From the NCBI GenBank assembly GCA_904420205.1, contig CAJFUN010000019.1, positions 1 through 64,000 on the forward strand: DNA of 64,000 bases. Reading direction: 5' to 3'. A program made the translations under genes and the position numbers. The notes below the pieces were generated by a model. That model was not told the DNA's origin. It was given only the letters and a program-made list of their open reading frames with translations, and did no database searches. Of this stretch, positions 16,490 to 25,551 are shown piece by piece (the stretch's first letter is position 1; each line of letters starts with the position of its first letter). The DNA comes from Candidatus Parachristensenella avicola (GTDB taxonomy: Bacteria > Bacillota > Clostridia > Christensenellales > UMGS416).

Positions 16490-17615
16490 ACCGGATTACA
16501 TGATCTTTGTGCTGGTCATGATCCTTTCGCTTTTTGGGCTGATCATGGTCTTTTCCGCCAGCTACTATACCTATGCCGTAAAAAATAGCGATACTTCAGG
16601 CATTACGGTGCTGCTGAAGCAGGGCTGGATGGTAGTTATTGGCCTGGTCGCAATGATTGTCACCATGCAGATCCCCTATCATTTTTATAGCCGGTTCCGG
16701 GTAAAGGGGTTTTCGGCCATCGCCATACTGGCGGTCGTCGTTTCATTGGCGCTGTTGGTGGCTGTGCTGCTGACGGCCGAGGATAAAAACGGCGCTAAGC
16801 GATGGCTGGCTATTGGCCCCATTTCGTTTCAGCCCTCCGAGGTGGCGCGTTTTGCCATGATCCTTTTTGTGGCCGATGAATTCGCCCGTAAACGAGACGA
16901 CCTGGTGCAGCGGCGGGATTTTATCCGCTTCGCCAAGGCCTTTGCGCCGTCGCTCCTGGTAGCCGGCAGCATCTGTGCGTTGATTCTGCTGGGTAGCAAT
17001 TTGTCTATGACCGCGGCGACGGGCCTGACCTTCCTGTGCATGTGCATTGCGGTGGGCATCAACTGGCGTTTTATCACCCTGATGGCAGTGGGCGCGCTGG
17101 CGCTGGGCGTGTTTTTCACGGTAACGGAAGATTACCGTATGGCCCGGGCAGTCATTTTTACCGATCCTTTCAGCGATCCGGCGGATAAAGGCTATCAGCT
17201 GGTGCAGTCGCTCTACGCGCTGGGTTCCGGCGGCCTGACCGGCGTAGGCCTGGGTAATTCTACGCAGAAATATCTTTATTTGACCTATGGCGATTCAGAC
17301 TTTATTTTTTCCATCATCGGCGAAGAAATCGGCTTTATCGGGATTGTCGCCATGTTGGCGGTATACGCGCTGCTCATGGTGCGCGGCCTGCGCTGCGCAT
17401 GGTACGCCCAAGATACCTATGGGCTGATGATGGCTACCGGTATTATCTCGACGATTGCGATCCAGCTTCTGATCAATGTGGCGGTCTGCACAAGCTCCAT
17501 GCCGCCAACGGGGCTGCCGCTCCCCTTTATCAGCTCAGGCGGATCTTCAATTGTGATCTTTATGGCGGAAACGGGTATACTGCTCAATGTATCGCGGTTT
17601 AGCCGACAAACATGA
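16476..17615 (+). CDS. ftsW: Septal peptidoglycan polymerase FtsW (SEDS)
   Basis: The protein has 379 residues and ten or so membrane segments. SEDS hallmarks are 'GAKRWLAIGPISFQPSEVARF', 'DPFSDPADKGYQLVQS', 'IIGEEIGFIG' and the C-terminal 'GLPLPFISSGGSS'. It is a glycosyltransferase that polymerises lipid II at the septum together with the class B PBP encoded upstream. ATG 16476 has GGGGGA 7 nt upstream; an ATG at 16470 is a near alternative. The usual next gene, murG, is absent, and murA follows after 68 nt. Confidence 0.93.
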   Translation: MTERKPDYMIFVLVMILSLFGLIMVFSASYYTYAVKNSDTSGITVLLKQGWMVVIGLVAMIVTMQIPYHFYSRFRVKGFSAIAILAVVVSLALLVAVLLTAEDKNGAKRWLAIGPISFQPSEVARFAMILFVADEFARKRDDLVQRRDFIRFAKAFAPSLLVAGSICALILLGSNLSMTAATGLTFLCMCIAVGINWRFITLMAVGALALGVFFTVTEDYRMARAVIFTDPFSDPADKGYQLVQSLYALGSGGLTGVGLGNSTQKYLYLTYGDSDFIFSIIGEEIGFIGIVAMLAVYALLMVRGLRCAWYAQDTYGLMMATGIISTIAIQLLINVAVCTSSMPPTGLPLPFISSGGSSIVIFMAETGILLNVSRFSRQT

Positions 17616-17683
17616 TGGACCGTTTCACCCGTATCTATCCCTGGCGCATAGGATAACAGGGGAATGTTTTTGGGAGGTGCATC

Positions 17684-18946
17684 ATGGCAGGTCGTTTTGT
17701 GATAGCTGGCTCAAAGCCGCTGAAAGGCCATATACAAGTAGAAGGGGCGAAGAATGCGGTGCTGCCCATGCTGGCGGCAGCGCTTCTGTGCAGGGGCGTC
17801 GTATGCCTGCGCAATTGCCCCAGGCTAAGCGACGTAGATTCAATGCTGTGCATTCTTCAGTGGATGGGCTGCACATACAGCTGGGAGGGCAGCTCATTAC
17901 GAATCGATGCATCTAAAGCCAGCCTTCACGACCTACCGCAGGATATTGCCCGGGTGATGCGATCATCGATCTTTCTGCTGGGCCCCATGCTGGGGCGTTT
18001 CGGTCAGGCTGTTTGCGGATATCCGGGCGGATGTAATATTGGACAGCGCCCGATTGACCTGCACTTGGAGGGACTGACCGCCATGGGCGCGGTCATACGA
18101 GAAGAGGCGGAGCGGGTCATATGCCTGCCCTGCAGCCTTCGGGGTACGCAGGTCGACTTGGCGTTCCCCAGCGTAGGAGCTACCGAGAACCTGATGATGG
18201 CTGCGGTAGCCGCCCAAGGCGTCACCGTTATCACCGGTGCGGCGCGGGAGCCCGAGGTAATCGCGCTGATGGATATGCTTAACGCGATGGGCGCAAAAGT
18301 AACCGGCGCGGGCAGCGATACCATTCGGGTGGAAGGTGTGGCGCTGGAGCGGTTAACCGGCTGCACTGTAGATGTGATCGGCGACCGGATCGTGGCCGGT
18401 ACCTATCTGATCGCCGGCGCGATTACAGCCGGTGAAATCGAAGTTTCCGGGATCTGCCCGGAGCATTTGGGCCCGCTGTGCGGCATGCTGGAGCGTTCCG
18501 GATGCCGGATCGGGATAGGGAAGCGGTCGGTTACGCTGGCGGCTCCGCCCAAACTGCAGGCGATCGGCACGGTGGAGACCAAGCCTTACCCCGGTTTTGC
18601 CACCGACCTGCAGGCTCCCTGGTTCGCCCTGTGTACGGTAGCTCAGGGAGAGAGCTGCATCGCCGAGCGAATCTTTGAACGCCGCTTCCACCACGCCCAA
18701 GAACTGGCCCGGATGGGCGCCCGGATCAGGCTGGCGGGCAACGACGCCTATATTGAAGGCGTGGATCATCTAAATGGCGCCCGGGTATGGGCGCAGGATC
18801 TGCGGGGCGGGGCAGCGCTGGTCCTGGCCGCGCTGGCCGCTAAAGGAACGAGCATTGTGGAGAATATCCACTTTATTGACAGAGGGTATGATCGCCTGGA
18901 GGAGGCCCTTAACACCTTAGGAGCACAGGTCGAACGGCAGTTGTGA
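17684..18946 (+). CDS. murA: UDP-GlcNAc 1-carboxyvinyltransferase
   Basis: The protein has 420 residues with the double inside-out alpha/beta barrel signature of enolpyruvyl transferases. The N-terminal 'VEGAKNAVLPMLAAALL' and the loop 'YPGGCNIGQRPIDLHLEGL' carry the fosfomycin-sensitive catalytic Cys, about residue 116. Later come 'LAFPSVGATENLMMAA' and a C-terminal 'RGGAALVLAALAAKGTS'. The presence of Cys rather than Asp predicts fosfomycin sensitivity at the target level. GGGAGGTG precedes the ATG. The location between ftsW and ftsQ is typical of some Clostridia. Confidence 0.94.
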   Translation: MAGRFVIAGSKPLKGHIQVEGAKNAVLPMLAAALLCRGVVCLRNCPRLSDVDSMLCILQWMGCTYSWEGSSLRIDASKASLHDLPQDIARVMRSSIFLLGPMLGRFGQAVCGYPGGCNIGQRPIDLHLEGLTAMGAVIREEAERVICLPCSLRGTQVDLAFPSVGATENLMMAAVAAQGVTVITGAAREPEVIALMDMLNAMGAKVTGAGSDTIRVEGVALERLTGCTVDVIGDRIVAGTYLIAGAITAGEIEVSGICPEHLGPLCGMLERSGCRIGIGKRSVTLAAPPKLQAIGTVETKPYPGFATDLQAPWFALCTVAQGESCIAERIFERRFHHAQELARMGARIRLAGNDAYIEGVDHLNGARVWAQDLRGGAALVLAALAAKGTSIVENIHFIDRGYDRLEEALNTLGAQVERQL

Positions 18947-18956
18947 GGTGCGAGGA

Positions 18957-20024
18957 TTGAGCAAGGACAATCGCAGAAAAGAAACTCCCCCCCAAAATGT
19001 GGTGGATATTGATCAGCTCAGATCCCGGCGGGATCGGCGCAAAGCCCAACAAAAATCTTTGTTGGGCACTTTGCGTGGGGAAAAAATGCAGCAGCCCCAA
19101 GGAAAACCGGTTGCCTACCGGGAAAAGCAGCCGCCGCTTCATGAGCAAAGCGGTGAGCCGGACCGGGGCGGCCGGCAGCAGGACAAGCCGCCGAGAAAGC
19201 TGATGGGCGCGCTGGTGACGGCCTGCATTGTGCTGTCGGTGGCGGTTATGGTCGCCCTAGGTATGAACCTTTTTGTGGTGCGCAATATCCAGGTGGTGGG
19301 CGGCGTGCATTATAATCGCGCTCAGATTATTGAAGCCGCCGGCCTGCGACAGGGGCAAAGCATTTTTTCTGTGAATGCCGGAGCGATCCGCAGTGAGCTG
19401 CAAAGTACCCCGCAGCTGCAGCTGGTGTCAGTGGACAGGCAGCTGCCTGGAACCGTTGTGATTACGGTGAAAGAGACGACGCCTACACTGGTGGTCGACT
19501 ATATGAACCAATTCGTGACGTTGGACGAGGAGCTGCGCGTACTCTCTCAGGAGGGATCGATCCCGGAGGGCGATTATCCGCTGGTAACAGGTATGGTTGT
19601 GCGCACGGCAAATCAGGCGGAGAAAATCGAGGTGGACGACAAACTGCAGCTAGCGGCCCTGGAGGCGATTTGTGCTGCATTTTCCACCCGTTCGGATTCC
19701 GCCCAGGATGATACTTATGCGCCGCTTTATTATATCACGCAGATTCAGCTGTCCGATGTGGACAACCTTCGCCTGTATACGAAGAACGGGTACACGGTTG
19801 AACTAGGCAATGCGGAGAATATGGACCGCAAAGCGCTATGGGTGGAGCAGATGGTACCGATGTTTATTGAAAAGGGATATACCGGCGGCACGCTGGATGT
19901 GGCGGGATCCAATTCGGCCACCTTTATTCCCAGCCAGGGTCAGGGCGTTACGGAGACGACCACGCCGGCGGCCGGAGGGGAGACCACACCCACCCAGCCC
20001 AGCGTGACAGAGCCAGAGGCCTAG
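18957..20024 (+). CDS. ftsQ: Divisome protein FtsQ/DivIB
   Basis: The protein has 355 residues from the TTG at 18957, which has GAGGTG upstream at RBS distance; a GTG at 18948 in frame is possible. A long basic/Gln-rich cytoplasmic N-terminus (about 1-82) is followed by one membrane segment (about 83-108) and a POTRA domain beginning 'VVRNIQVVGGVHYNRAQII' and containing 'GLRQGQSIFSVN'. A beta domain and a Thr/Pro-rich tail come last. It links FtsL/FtsB-type proteins to the septal synthase. It starts 10 nt after the murA stop. A 158-bp gap with a new promoter separates it from the ftsA-like gene. Confidence 0.88.
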   Translation: MSKDNRRKETPPQNVVDIDQLRSRRDRRKAQQKSLLGTLRGEKMQQPQGKPVAYREKQPPLHEQSGEPDRGGRQQDKPPRKLMGALVTACIVLSVAVMVALGMNLFVVRNIQVVGGVHYNRAQIIEAAGLRQGQSIFSVNAGAIRSELQSTPQLQLVSVDRQLPGTVVITVKETTPTLVVDYMNQFVTLDEELRVLSQEGSIPEGDYPLVTGMVVRTANQAEKIEVDDKLQLAALEAICAAFSTRSDSAQDDTYAPLYYITQIQLSDVDNLRLYTKNGYTVELGNAENMDRKALWVEQMVPMFIEKGYTGGTLDVAGSNSATFIPSQGQGVTETTTPAAGGETTPTQPSVTEPEA

Positions 20025-20087
20025 GGCTGATCATGCCGTTTTAAAAGAGGAATATTCTCTCCACGGCAGAAAAAACTAGGAAAAACA

Positions 20088-20116
20088 TTGATTTTCAACC
20101 CGAATTCATATATAGT
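20088..20116 (+). promoter_or_regulatory. Predicted sigma-A promoter for ftsA-like/ftsZ
   Basis: TTGATT (20088-20093), a 17-bp spacer and TATAGT (20111-20116) lie in a locally AT-rich gap, 66 bp before the ftsA-like ATG. This would allow ftsZ expression independent of the upstream dcw promoter. Confidence 0.6.
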
Positions 20117-20182
20117 AAGCACAGATGGTCTTCTATGTGGTGAAGTCTGCCCATCTGAGCGCGAATAGCGAGGAGATGAAGC

Positions 20183-21298
20183 ATGAGGGGGCATAGCCGC
20201 TCGGCGGTGGTGCTGGACGTCAGCCCGCTGTCGTTTACCTGTGCGCTGGGTTGGCCGGATATTCAAGGGCAGGCCCACCTCAAAACAGCCCTGAGGGAAG
20301 ATCATGGCGGCCTGGAGGCCGGGCGTTTTGCCCGGCGGCGGGAAATGGGCACGCTTGTACGCAAGCTATACCGGAAAACGCTGGCCCAGGCAGGCGAAAA
20401 GGCCCAAGGCTTGTACGTATCGGTACCCAACGAGTATACGCAGGTATATATGCGGGTGCTGGAACTGCCGGTATACGGCAGGATACAGGCCAGCGACCTG
20501 GCGGAGCTTACCGCCATGGCGCGGGAAACGCCGGTTCCGCCGGACTATCGTCTGCTTAGCGAACGGCCGATTGCCTGGCAGGTAGATAGGGAGATGGTAT
20601 ACCGCAGCCCCATCGGCCGGGAAGGCAAGCTGGTCAAAGGGTATTATGCGCTGATCTATGGGTATAATCCCTATTGTCTGGATCTCGCCGATATCGTTGA
20701 TGAGGCGGGTGCGGCGCTGGAAGGGTTTGTATCCGTTTCAGAGGCCCTGATGCGGTATGCCGCCAAAAAATTAAACTTGCTGGGCACCTTTGTCTTAATG
20801 GATAGCGACGCGCTTTCCACGTATGTGATGGCCGCGCAGCGAGGCAAGCTTTGGTTGATGAAGCCGTTCCCGATCGGTACGGAGCGGCTGTGTCAGGATC
20901 TTATGCAGTTCTTGCCGGCAGATTATGAGCAGGCGGACCGCAAATTGCGCACGATGCGATTAGGCCCGCGCGTGGGCGAAGATTCCCCGGCTGCCCGAGC
21001 CGTTGAAGGGCGGCTACACGAGCTGCTGATAAAGGCTGGCGAGGAGCTGGAAACTTCGGGCATCTCTCTGAGCGAACCCATCCACCTGGTGCTATCCGGA
21101 GGGGGATGGACAGGACTGACCGGCGCAGCCGACCTGGCAGCGCGGCAGGTAAAAGCAAAAATATCCATTTTAACGCCGCCCCCGCGCGGGGCTTCGATAC
21201 ACAGCATTGCGATGCTGGATCAGGTGTTATCCCATGAGCGGCCAGAACGCTCTTGGTGGGACGAGTTCAAGAAAAGAATCATACAATCTAATCATTAA
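20183..21298 (+). CDS. Divergent FtsA-like actin-family protein
   Basis: This 371-residue protein occupies the exact ftsA position, 12 nt before ftsZ. Its middle resembles FtsA/PilM proteins: 'GLYVSVPNEYTQVYMRVLE', a 1C-like region ending 'VDREMVYRSPIGREGKLVKG', then 'SVSEALMRYAAKK', 'FVLMDSDALSTYV' and 'HLVLSGGGWTGLTG' as the phosphate/adenosine loops. The first phosphate loop, normally DIGT, reads 'DVSPLSFT', so nucleotide handling may differ. The C-terminus ends in a short amphipathic-looking stretch ('SWWDEFKKRIIQ') that could serve as the membrane-targeting helix. Role by context: membrane anchor for FtsZ. Canonical FtsA is ~420 residues. RBS GAGGAG precedes the ATG. Family-level identity needs a structure-based search. 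Confidence 0.65.
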   Translation: MRGHSRSAVVLDVSPLSFTCALGWPDIQGQAHLKTALREDHGGLEAGRFARRREMGTLVRKLYRKTLAQAGEKAQGLYVSVPNEYTQVYMRVLELPVYGRIQASDLAELTAMARETPVPPDYRLLSERPIAWQVDREMVYRSPIGREGKLVKGYYALIYGYNPYCLDLADIVDEAGAALEGFVSVSEALMRYAAKKLNLLGTFVLMDSDALSTYVMAAQRGKLWLMKPFPIGTERLCQDLMQFLPADYEQADRKLRTMRLGPRVGEDSPAARAVEGRLHELLIKAGEELETSGISLSEPIHLVLSGGGWTGLTGAADLAARQVKAKISILTPPPRGASIHSIAMLDQVLSHERPERSWWDEFKKRIIQSNH

Positions 21299-21310
21299 GG
21301 GGGAACTGGC

Positions 21311-22582
21311 GTGTTGGAATTTGATATCGATATGACACAGTTTGCACAAATTAAAGTGGTAGGTGTAGGCGGCGCCGGCAATAACGCTGTCAATCGCATG
21401 ATCGCGTCCGGCCTCAAGGGCGTCGAATTCATCGCCGTAAATACAGATAAGCAGGCCCTCCTGCTGAGCAAGGCCAATCAAAAGATCCAGATCGGTGAGA
21501 AAATCACCAAAGGATTGGGCGCAGGGGCGAACCCCGAGATCGGCCAAAAAGCCGCCGAGGAAAGCCGCGAGGATATTGCCCAGAATCTAAAGGGTGCCGA
21601 TCTTGTTTTCGTAACCGCCGGTATGGGCGGCGGCACCGGGACCGGTGCGGCGCCCGTGGTGGCCAATGTGGCGCGGGAGCTGGGCATCCTAACCATTGGC
21701 GTAGTGACCAAGCCCTTTACCTTTGAGGGCAAGCCCCGCATGAACAATGCGATGAACGGGATCCGCGAGCTGGAAGCCCACGTGGATACGCTGGTTGTCA
21801 TCCCCAATGACCGCCTGCTCAGCGCCGTAGGCAAGGGTACCTCCTTGATGGATGCCTTCTGCGTAGTAGACGATGTCCTAATGCAGGGCATCCAGGGCAT
21901 TTCCGACCTGATCTCCATGCCTAGCCTGATTAACCTGGACTTTGCCGACGTGCGGACCACCATGAAGGACAAGGGTATCGCCCACATGGGTATCGGCGTT
22001 GGACAAGGCGAAACCCGCGCGGTCGACGCGGCCCGGGCGGCCATTACGAGCCCGCTGCTGGAGACGACGATCGACGGCGCCCGCAGCGTGCTGATCAACA
22101 TCACCGGCGACAATTCGTTGGGCTTGATGGAGATCGAGGAGGCGGCTTCTCTGGTAGCCTCGGCTGTGGATCCGGAGGCCAACATTATCTTTGGTGCCGG
22201 TATTGACGATCAATTGGAGGATCAGGTGCGCATCACCGTGATCGCCACGGGCTTTGATAATCGCTCCGCAGCGGCGGGTGCGGCTACGCCTGTGCGCAAG
22301 GTAACGCCCATCTTCTCCGGCAGCTTTACGGCGGGCAATGGGCCTGCGGGCGAGAGCACGCAGACGACCCGGAGCAGCGCGGCTTCCGAAACCGCGACAC
22401 CGCCGCAGCAGCCGGTGCAGCGCAATGAAGATACGCCCCGCACGGCGGCCGCCACCGGCGGATACACGCCCCGGCCCAATTACTACGGCGGCAATCCTGC
22501 CCCGCAGCAGCCGGCTCGTGGCAGTGTAAATGTGGAGGAGGACGATCTGGATATTCCTCCGTTCCTCAAGCGCCGCCGCTAA
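21311..22582 (+). CDS. ftsZ: Cell division GTPase FtsZ
   Basis: The protein has 423 residues, starting with GTG 8 nt after AGGGGG. The tubulin-type motifs are present: '[12 protein letters not shown]', the G-box '[12 protein letters not shown]', T5 'NDRLL' and the T7 loop '[11 protein letters not shown]'. A variable Thr/Pro/Gln-rich linker (about 325-405) leads to the conserved C-terminal peptide '[13 protein letters not shown]', which binds FtsA, SepF or similar anchors. It polymerises into the Z-ring. It is probably cotranscribed with the ftsA-like gene and is followed by a strong terminator. Confidence 0.97.
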   Translation: MLEFDIDMTQFAQIKVVGVGGAGNNAVNRMIASGLKGVEFIAVNTDKQALLLSKANQKIQIGEKITKGLGAGANPEIGQKAAEESREDIAQNLKGADLVFVTAGMGGGTGTGAAPVVANVARELGILTIGVVTKPFTFEGKPRMNNAMNGIRELEAHVDTLVVIPNDRLLSAVGKGTSLMDAFCVVDDVLMQGIQGISDLISMPSLINLDFADVRTTMKDKGIAHMGIGVGQGETRAVDAARAAITSPLLETTIDGARSVLINITGDNSLGLMEIEEAASLVASAVDPEANIIFGAGIDDQLEDQVRITVIATGFDNRSAAAGAATPVRKVTPIFSGSFTAGNGPAGESTQTTRSSAASETATPPQQPVQRNEDTPRTAAATGGYTPRPNYYGGNPAPQQPARGSVNVEEDDLDIPPFLKRRR

Positions 22583-22596
22583 AATGCGATTCATAA

Positions 22597-22625
22597 AAGG
22601 CGTCTCAACAGAGACGCCTTTTTGC
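22597..22625 (+). terminator. Terminator after ftsZ
   Basis: A 10-bp perfect stem (22597-22606 with 22611-22620, loop AACA) is followed by T residues. It closes the division cluster. Confidence 0.88.
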
Positions 22626-22664
22626 TGCGCTTTTTTGCACGGAAAGCCTACGCAGATGCGGATC

Positions 22665-24068
22665 CTATTCAACGATTACCTGCGCCAGATCATAGTACCC
22701 GTCAGCCTGCCGGTATTGCCGGTGGATGCCCAGTTCAATAGGCCGGGTTCCCTCAAAAAGCCCGAACCCAAGGCGGTATGTGCCGCGGGGCACGTTGCAG
22801 AGACGCAGTGCGGCGCAGGCGCGCGCCGTCTCTCCGGGTTGCCATAGGCGATTATCCAGCGAAGGCAGATCAAAGTCATAGCGCATACCGTCTCCGGCCC
22901 AAAGGCACGCTTTAGCCTCGTAGCGGGTGTAGCAGGGCGCATATCCACGGTTATGGAAAACAAATTCCAGCTGGTTTTCGCCCTCATGCAGCGGCGGAAT
23001 CAGGATACCATCGAGAAAATACCAGTAGCCGATCCGGTTGGCGATATATTCTGTCAGATAAGGCGCCTGTTTCAGCCAGGGGCGCGGATATCCGTGGAAT
23101 CCCGCAAAGGTAGCATGAGTACGCATCAACGCGTCAAGGAAGGGAAAGCCGCCGGCAAAGTCGTCTGGACGATCCAGCACGCTTTCATAGTGCTCGAATT
23201 CGAGATCCACCGGCGCCTGACGCCAGAAATGATCGAACAGAAAAGGTGTGCGCAGCGTATTATAGCCGCAAGTACGGCTGTAATAGGCCACGCAGACCGA
23301 GTCATCCCGCGCTCCGCAGCCTCGGGATACGGCATAATCAACCAGCGCGCGGTTCTCTTCCATGGGCGCGATGAGGCTGCGATGGTTAACCATATCATCG
23401 TTGAAGAGTATGGGCTTGTGGGGGAAGTTATCAGCATGCAGGTCGATATGGGCCTTAAGTACGTCCACCGGCCAGGTTTTCTCAGTGCCATAGGCGGTGT
23501 GCCCCTCACCCCAGGTGCCAAAGGTACCGATATCCACCAGCTCCACGCGTGGATCGCCGTCAAACCGGCGGCCAAACTCGGACATGAAGCGGGCGAGCTT
23601 ATCGAGAAACACAGGGTCGCCATAATCGGGTTCTAAGGCTCCATTGGCGCAACAGGTATACCGCGCGCCCGCATCATATACCCATTTGGGTGTGGCATAT
23701 TGCAGCGACGGGTTGGCCGAGCTCCCCTCGTAAGTGCAGACACGGAATGCAAAGCGATAGTCAAAAGCACTCCAGGTTTCCATAATGGCGTCGATATAGG
23801 ACCAATCGAACACGCCTTCCTCCCGTTCGATATCGCCCCAATCGAAGCGCAAATAGAGATGGTTGAGGCCGGGAAAGTCCGTCAAATGATCAGCAGGATC
23901 GTGAAGGGCCCGATAGTTGTCCCGCCCATAGCCGTTATCAATGTAATGCCAATACCAACCTTTATGAGGGTTGCGTAGTACAGCCTTATCGTCGGCAAGA
24001 GAACGGAGGTCACGATAATAGGGAGAGGGATCAATGCAGTCGAAAAATCCATTGTCAAGAGCGCCCAT
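22665..24068 (-). CDS. DUF4832-like putative glycosidase (TIM-barrel type)
   Basis: The protein has 467 residues from ATG 24068, which has AGGAGG 8-9 nt upstream; the longer frame has no RBS. The opening 'RNPHKGWYWHY' and 'LYLRFDWGDIEREEGVFDWS' are characteristic of DUF4832/DUF4874-type proteins, which resemble family 42-like glycoside hydrolases. A barrel with 'FAFRVCTYE', 'VDIGTFGTWGEGHTAYG' and 'FNDDM' follows, then a beta-sandwich C-terminal part. Acidic residues in 'TWGEG' could be catalytic (inference). No signal peptide is present, so it is probably cytoplasmic and acts on an imported saccharide. It has no operon partner. Convergent with ftsZ. Confidence 0.6.
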   Translation of the reverse strand: MGALDNGFFDCIDPSPYYRDLRSLADDKAVLRNPHKGWYWHYIDNGYGRDNYRALHDPADHLTDFPGLNHLYLRFDWGDIEREEGVFDWSYIDAIMETWSAFDYRFAFRVCTYEGSSANPSLQYATPKWVYDAGARYTCCANGALEPDYGDPVFLDKLARFMSEFGRRFDGDPRVELVDIGTFGTWGEGHTAYGTEKTWPVDVLKAHIDLHADNFPHKPILFNDDMVNHRSLIAPMEENRALVDYAVSRGCGARDDSVCVAYYSRTCGYNTLRTPFLFDHFWRQAPVDLEFEHYESVLDRPDDFAGGFPFLDALMRTHATFAGFHGYPRPWLKQAPYLTEYIANRIGYWYFLDGILIPPLHEGENQLEFVFHNRGYAPCYTRYEAKACLWAGDGMRYDFDLPSLDNRLWQPGETARACAALRLCNVPRGTYRLGFGLFEGTRPIELGIHRQYRQADGYYDLAQVIVE

Positions 24069-24387
24069 AGTAGGATGCCTCCTCTGCTTTGCACGCAGGG
24101 TATAGCCTGCGAATCTGCCATTATCATACCATAATGCGGCAGATATAGCCACTAAACGCGACCGCAAAATGAAGACAGAGAAACAAGCGGCTTATGACGA
24201 AATGCGAAGCGATCTTCTCCTTTGAAAGAGCGACGGATAACCGTCTATGCCACGCAAGCGGCGTTTTATCATGACAAAGCCAGATGCAGGGGATGCTGTG
24301 CGGATTCGCTGCACGCTGTGGCACCCTGATAAAATTGCCAGGACCGGGCGCTGAATCGCTTTAGGGTTATATGGGGTGGTGACCCTT
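24069..24387. other. 319-bp intergenic stretch without recognisable genes
   Basis: This lies between spoIIP (3' side) and the DUF4832-like gene (5' side), both on the minus strand. TATGATAAT-like sequence at about 24120-24128 on the minus strand could be the -10 of the DUF4832-like gene, but no good -35 is seen. No RNA gene, clear terminator for spoIIP, or coding pattern was found. Confidence 0.5.
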
Positions 24388-25551
24388 TTATTCGTCTTCG
24401 TCCCGCTTGCCCATGCCGGTCAGCTCCCGGAAGAAGCGGCCTGCGCGATCCTTCCCACCGCGGCTGAAGAACAATAGACATAGGATCCCAATGCCGGCTA
24501 ATACAATTAAAATCGCGGCAATGCTGCCCCAGCTGGCGCCGCTCTCGCCGCCGCCCGTGCCGGATTGCTGCTGCCCTTGTACGGCGGAAATCGTGGTGCG
24601 GGCCTGCGTAGCGGAAGGGCTAGCAGTCTGGCCGGCGGCCGTTGGCGAGGGCGCGGGCGTGGAAGGCTCCGTGCCGCTGGCGCCCAGGGTGGTCCCCAAC
24701 ACCTGAGCCATAAAACCTGTAGATTCCAGCACCCGTTCTTTGTCGCTTTCATGGGTGCCGAATTCCAGCAGAATGGCTCGCGGCATCAGGTCTTGGTTAT
24801 AGCTGCCCTTGCCCAAATAAATATCCTTGACCAGGCCGGGGTAGAGTTTATCGGCTACGGCTTTCACCTTAAGGGCAAATTCTTCGTTGGCCTCCCTGTT
24901 CTGATTGCCGCGGCCGATGACGATACGGACCTTGGTCACATCCGTGCCTTCGATCTGCTTATCATATTCTTCGGCGGGCACGCCGTCGCGGTGCACGTCA
25001 AGCAACAAGGTGGGTTGGGCCTCGCGCATCAGGGAGACTGCGGTCTTGCGGGAACGGCGGTAGGCCCCCGCGTCATGAGGGACATGGCTGGCATCGTCCA
25101 CCACCGCCTCGCAGCCCAGATCGTTTAGATGATCAGCCAAGGTTTGAGCTACATCCAGAATATCGCCGCCATGATCTTCACTTTCCGTGCCGGAGGAAGG
25201 GACGTAGCTTTCGTCGCTATGGGTGCAGTAGATGGCGACGCGGGGGATCCAGGCCTGCTCGGCAGCCGGCAGGTCCACCTCGGGCAGCGTAACATCCTCG
25301 ACCCACTGGGCCACGGCCCGACGGGCTCCATCGTCCACTAGGCTTACCCGGTAACGGCGGTTGTCCGCGGAGATGTACTCGTCATCCACCGCGATGACGC
25401 CGCCCACTTGAGTGAGCAGCTGACCTTCACCATCCTGCAGGGTATAGTAGCCGGCGTCGCCGGCAACGAGGTCGTCGGCCAAGGCCCGAGGAGCCGGCAT
25501 AAACAGCGCCGCCGCGAGCAGTATAAGCAGCGCTTTATTTTTTTTGCCCAT
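24388..25551 (-). CDS. spoIIP: SpoIIP-family peptidoglycan amidase/endopeptidase
   Basis: The protein has 387 residues. A signal sequence ('KKNKALLILLAAALFM') is followed by a ~90-residue N-terminal region and then the SpoIIP catalytic domain: 'VAIYCTHSDESYVPSSGTES', 'DILDVAQTLADHLNDLG', 'YRRSRKTAVSL', 'LLLDVHRDGVP', 'IVIGRGNQN' and 'ILLEFGTHES'. A Ser/Thr/Pro/Gln-rich linker leads to a C-terminal membrane segment ('AAILIVLAGIGILCLLFF') with a charged tail. SpoIIP hydrolyses septal peptidoglycan during engulfment, with SpoIID and SpoIIM. The C-terminal anchor is unlike the N-terminal one of Bacillus. Start 25551 has AAAGGAGGG upstream and overlaps the preceding gene by 17 nt. Confidence 0.88.
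   Translation of the reverse strand: MGKKNKALLILLAAALFMPAPRALADDLVAGDAGYYTLQDGEGQLLTQVGGVIAVDDEYISADNRRYRVSLVDDGARRAVAQWVEDVTLPEVDLPAAEQAWIPRVAIYCTHSDESYVPSSGTESEDHGGDILDVAQTLADHLNDLGCEAVVDDASHVPHDAGAYRRSRKTAVSLMREAQPTLLLDVHRDGVPAEEYDKQIEGTDVTKVRIVIGRGNQNREANEEFALKVKAVADKLYPGLVKDIYLGKGSYNQDLMPRAILLEFGTHESDKERVLESTGFMAQVLGTTLGASGTEPSTPAPSPTAAGQTASPSATQARTTISAVQGQQQSGTGGGESGASWGSIAAILIVLAGIGILCLLFFSRGGKDRAGRFFRELTGMGKRDEDE

Noticed and set aside
24069..24387. Riboswitch or small RNA in the gap before the DUF4832-like gene
   Set aside because: No recognisable riboswitch core, terminator or conserved RNA motif was seen.
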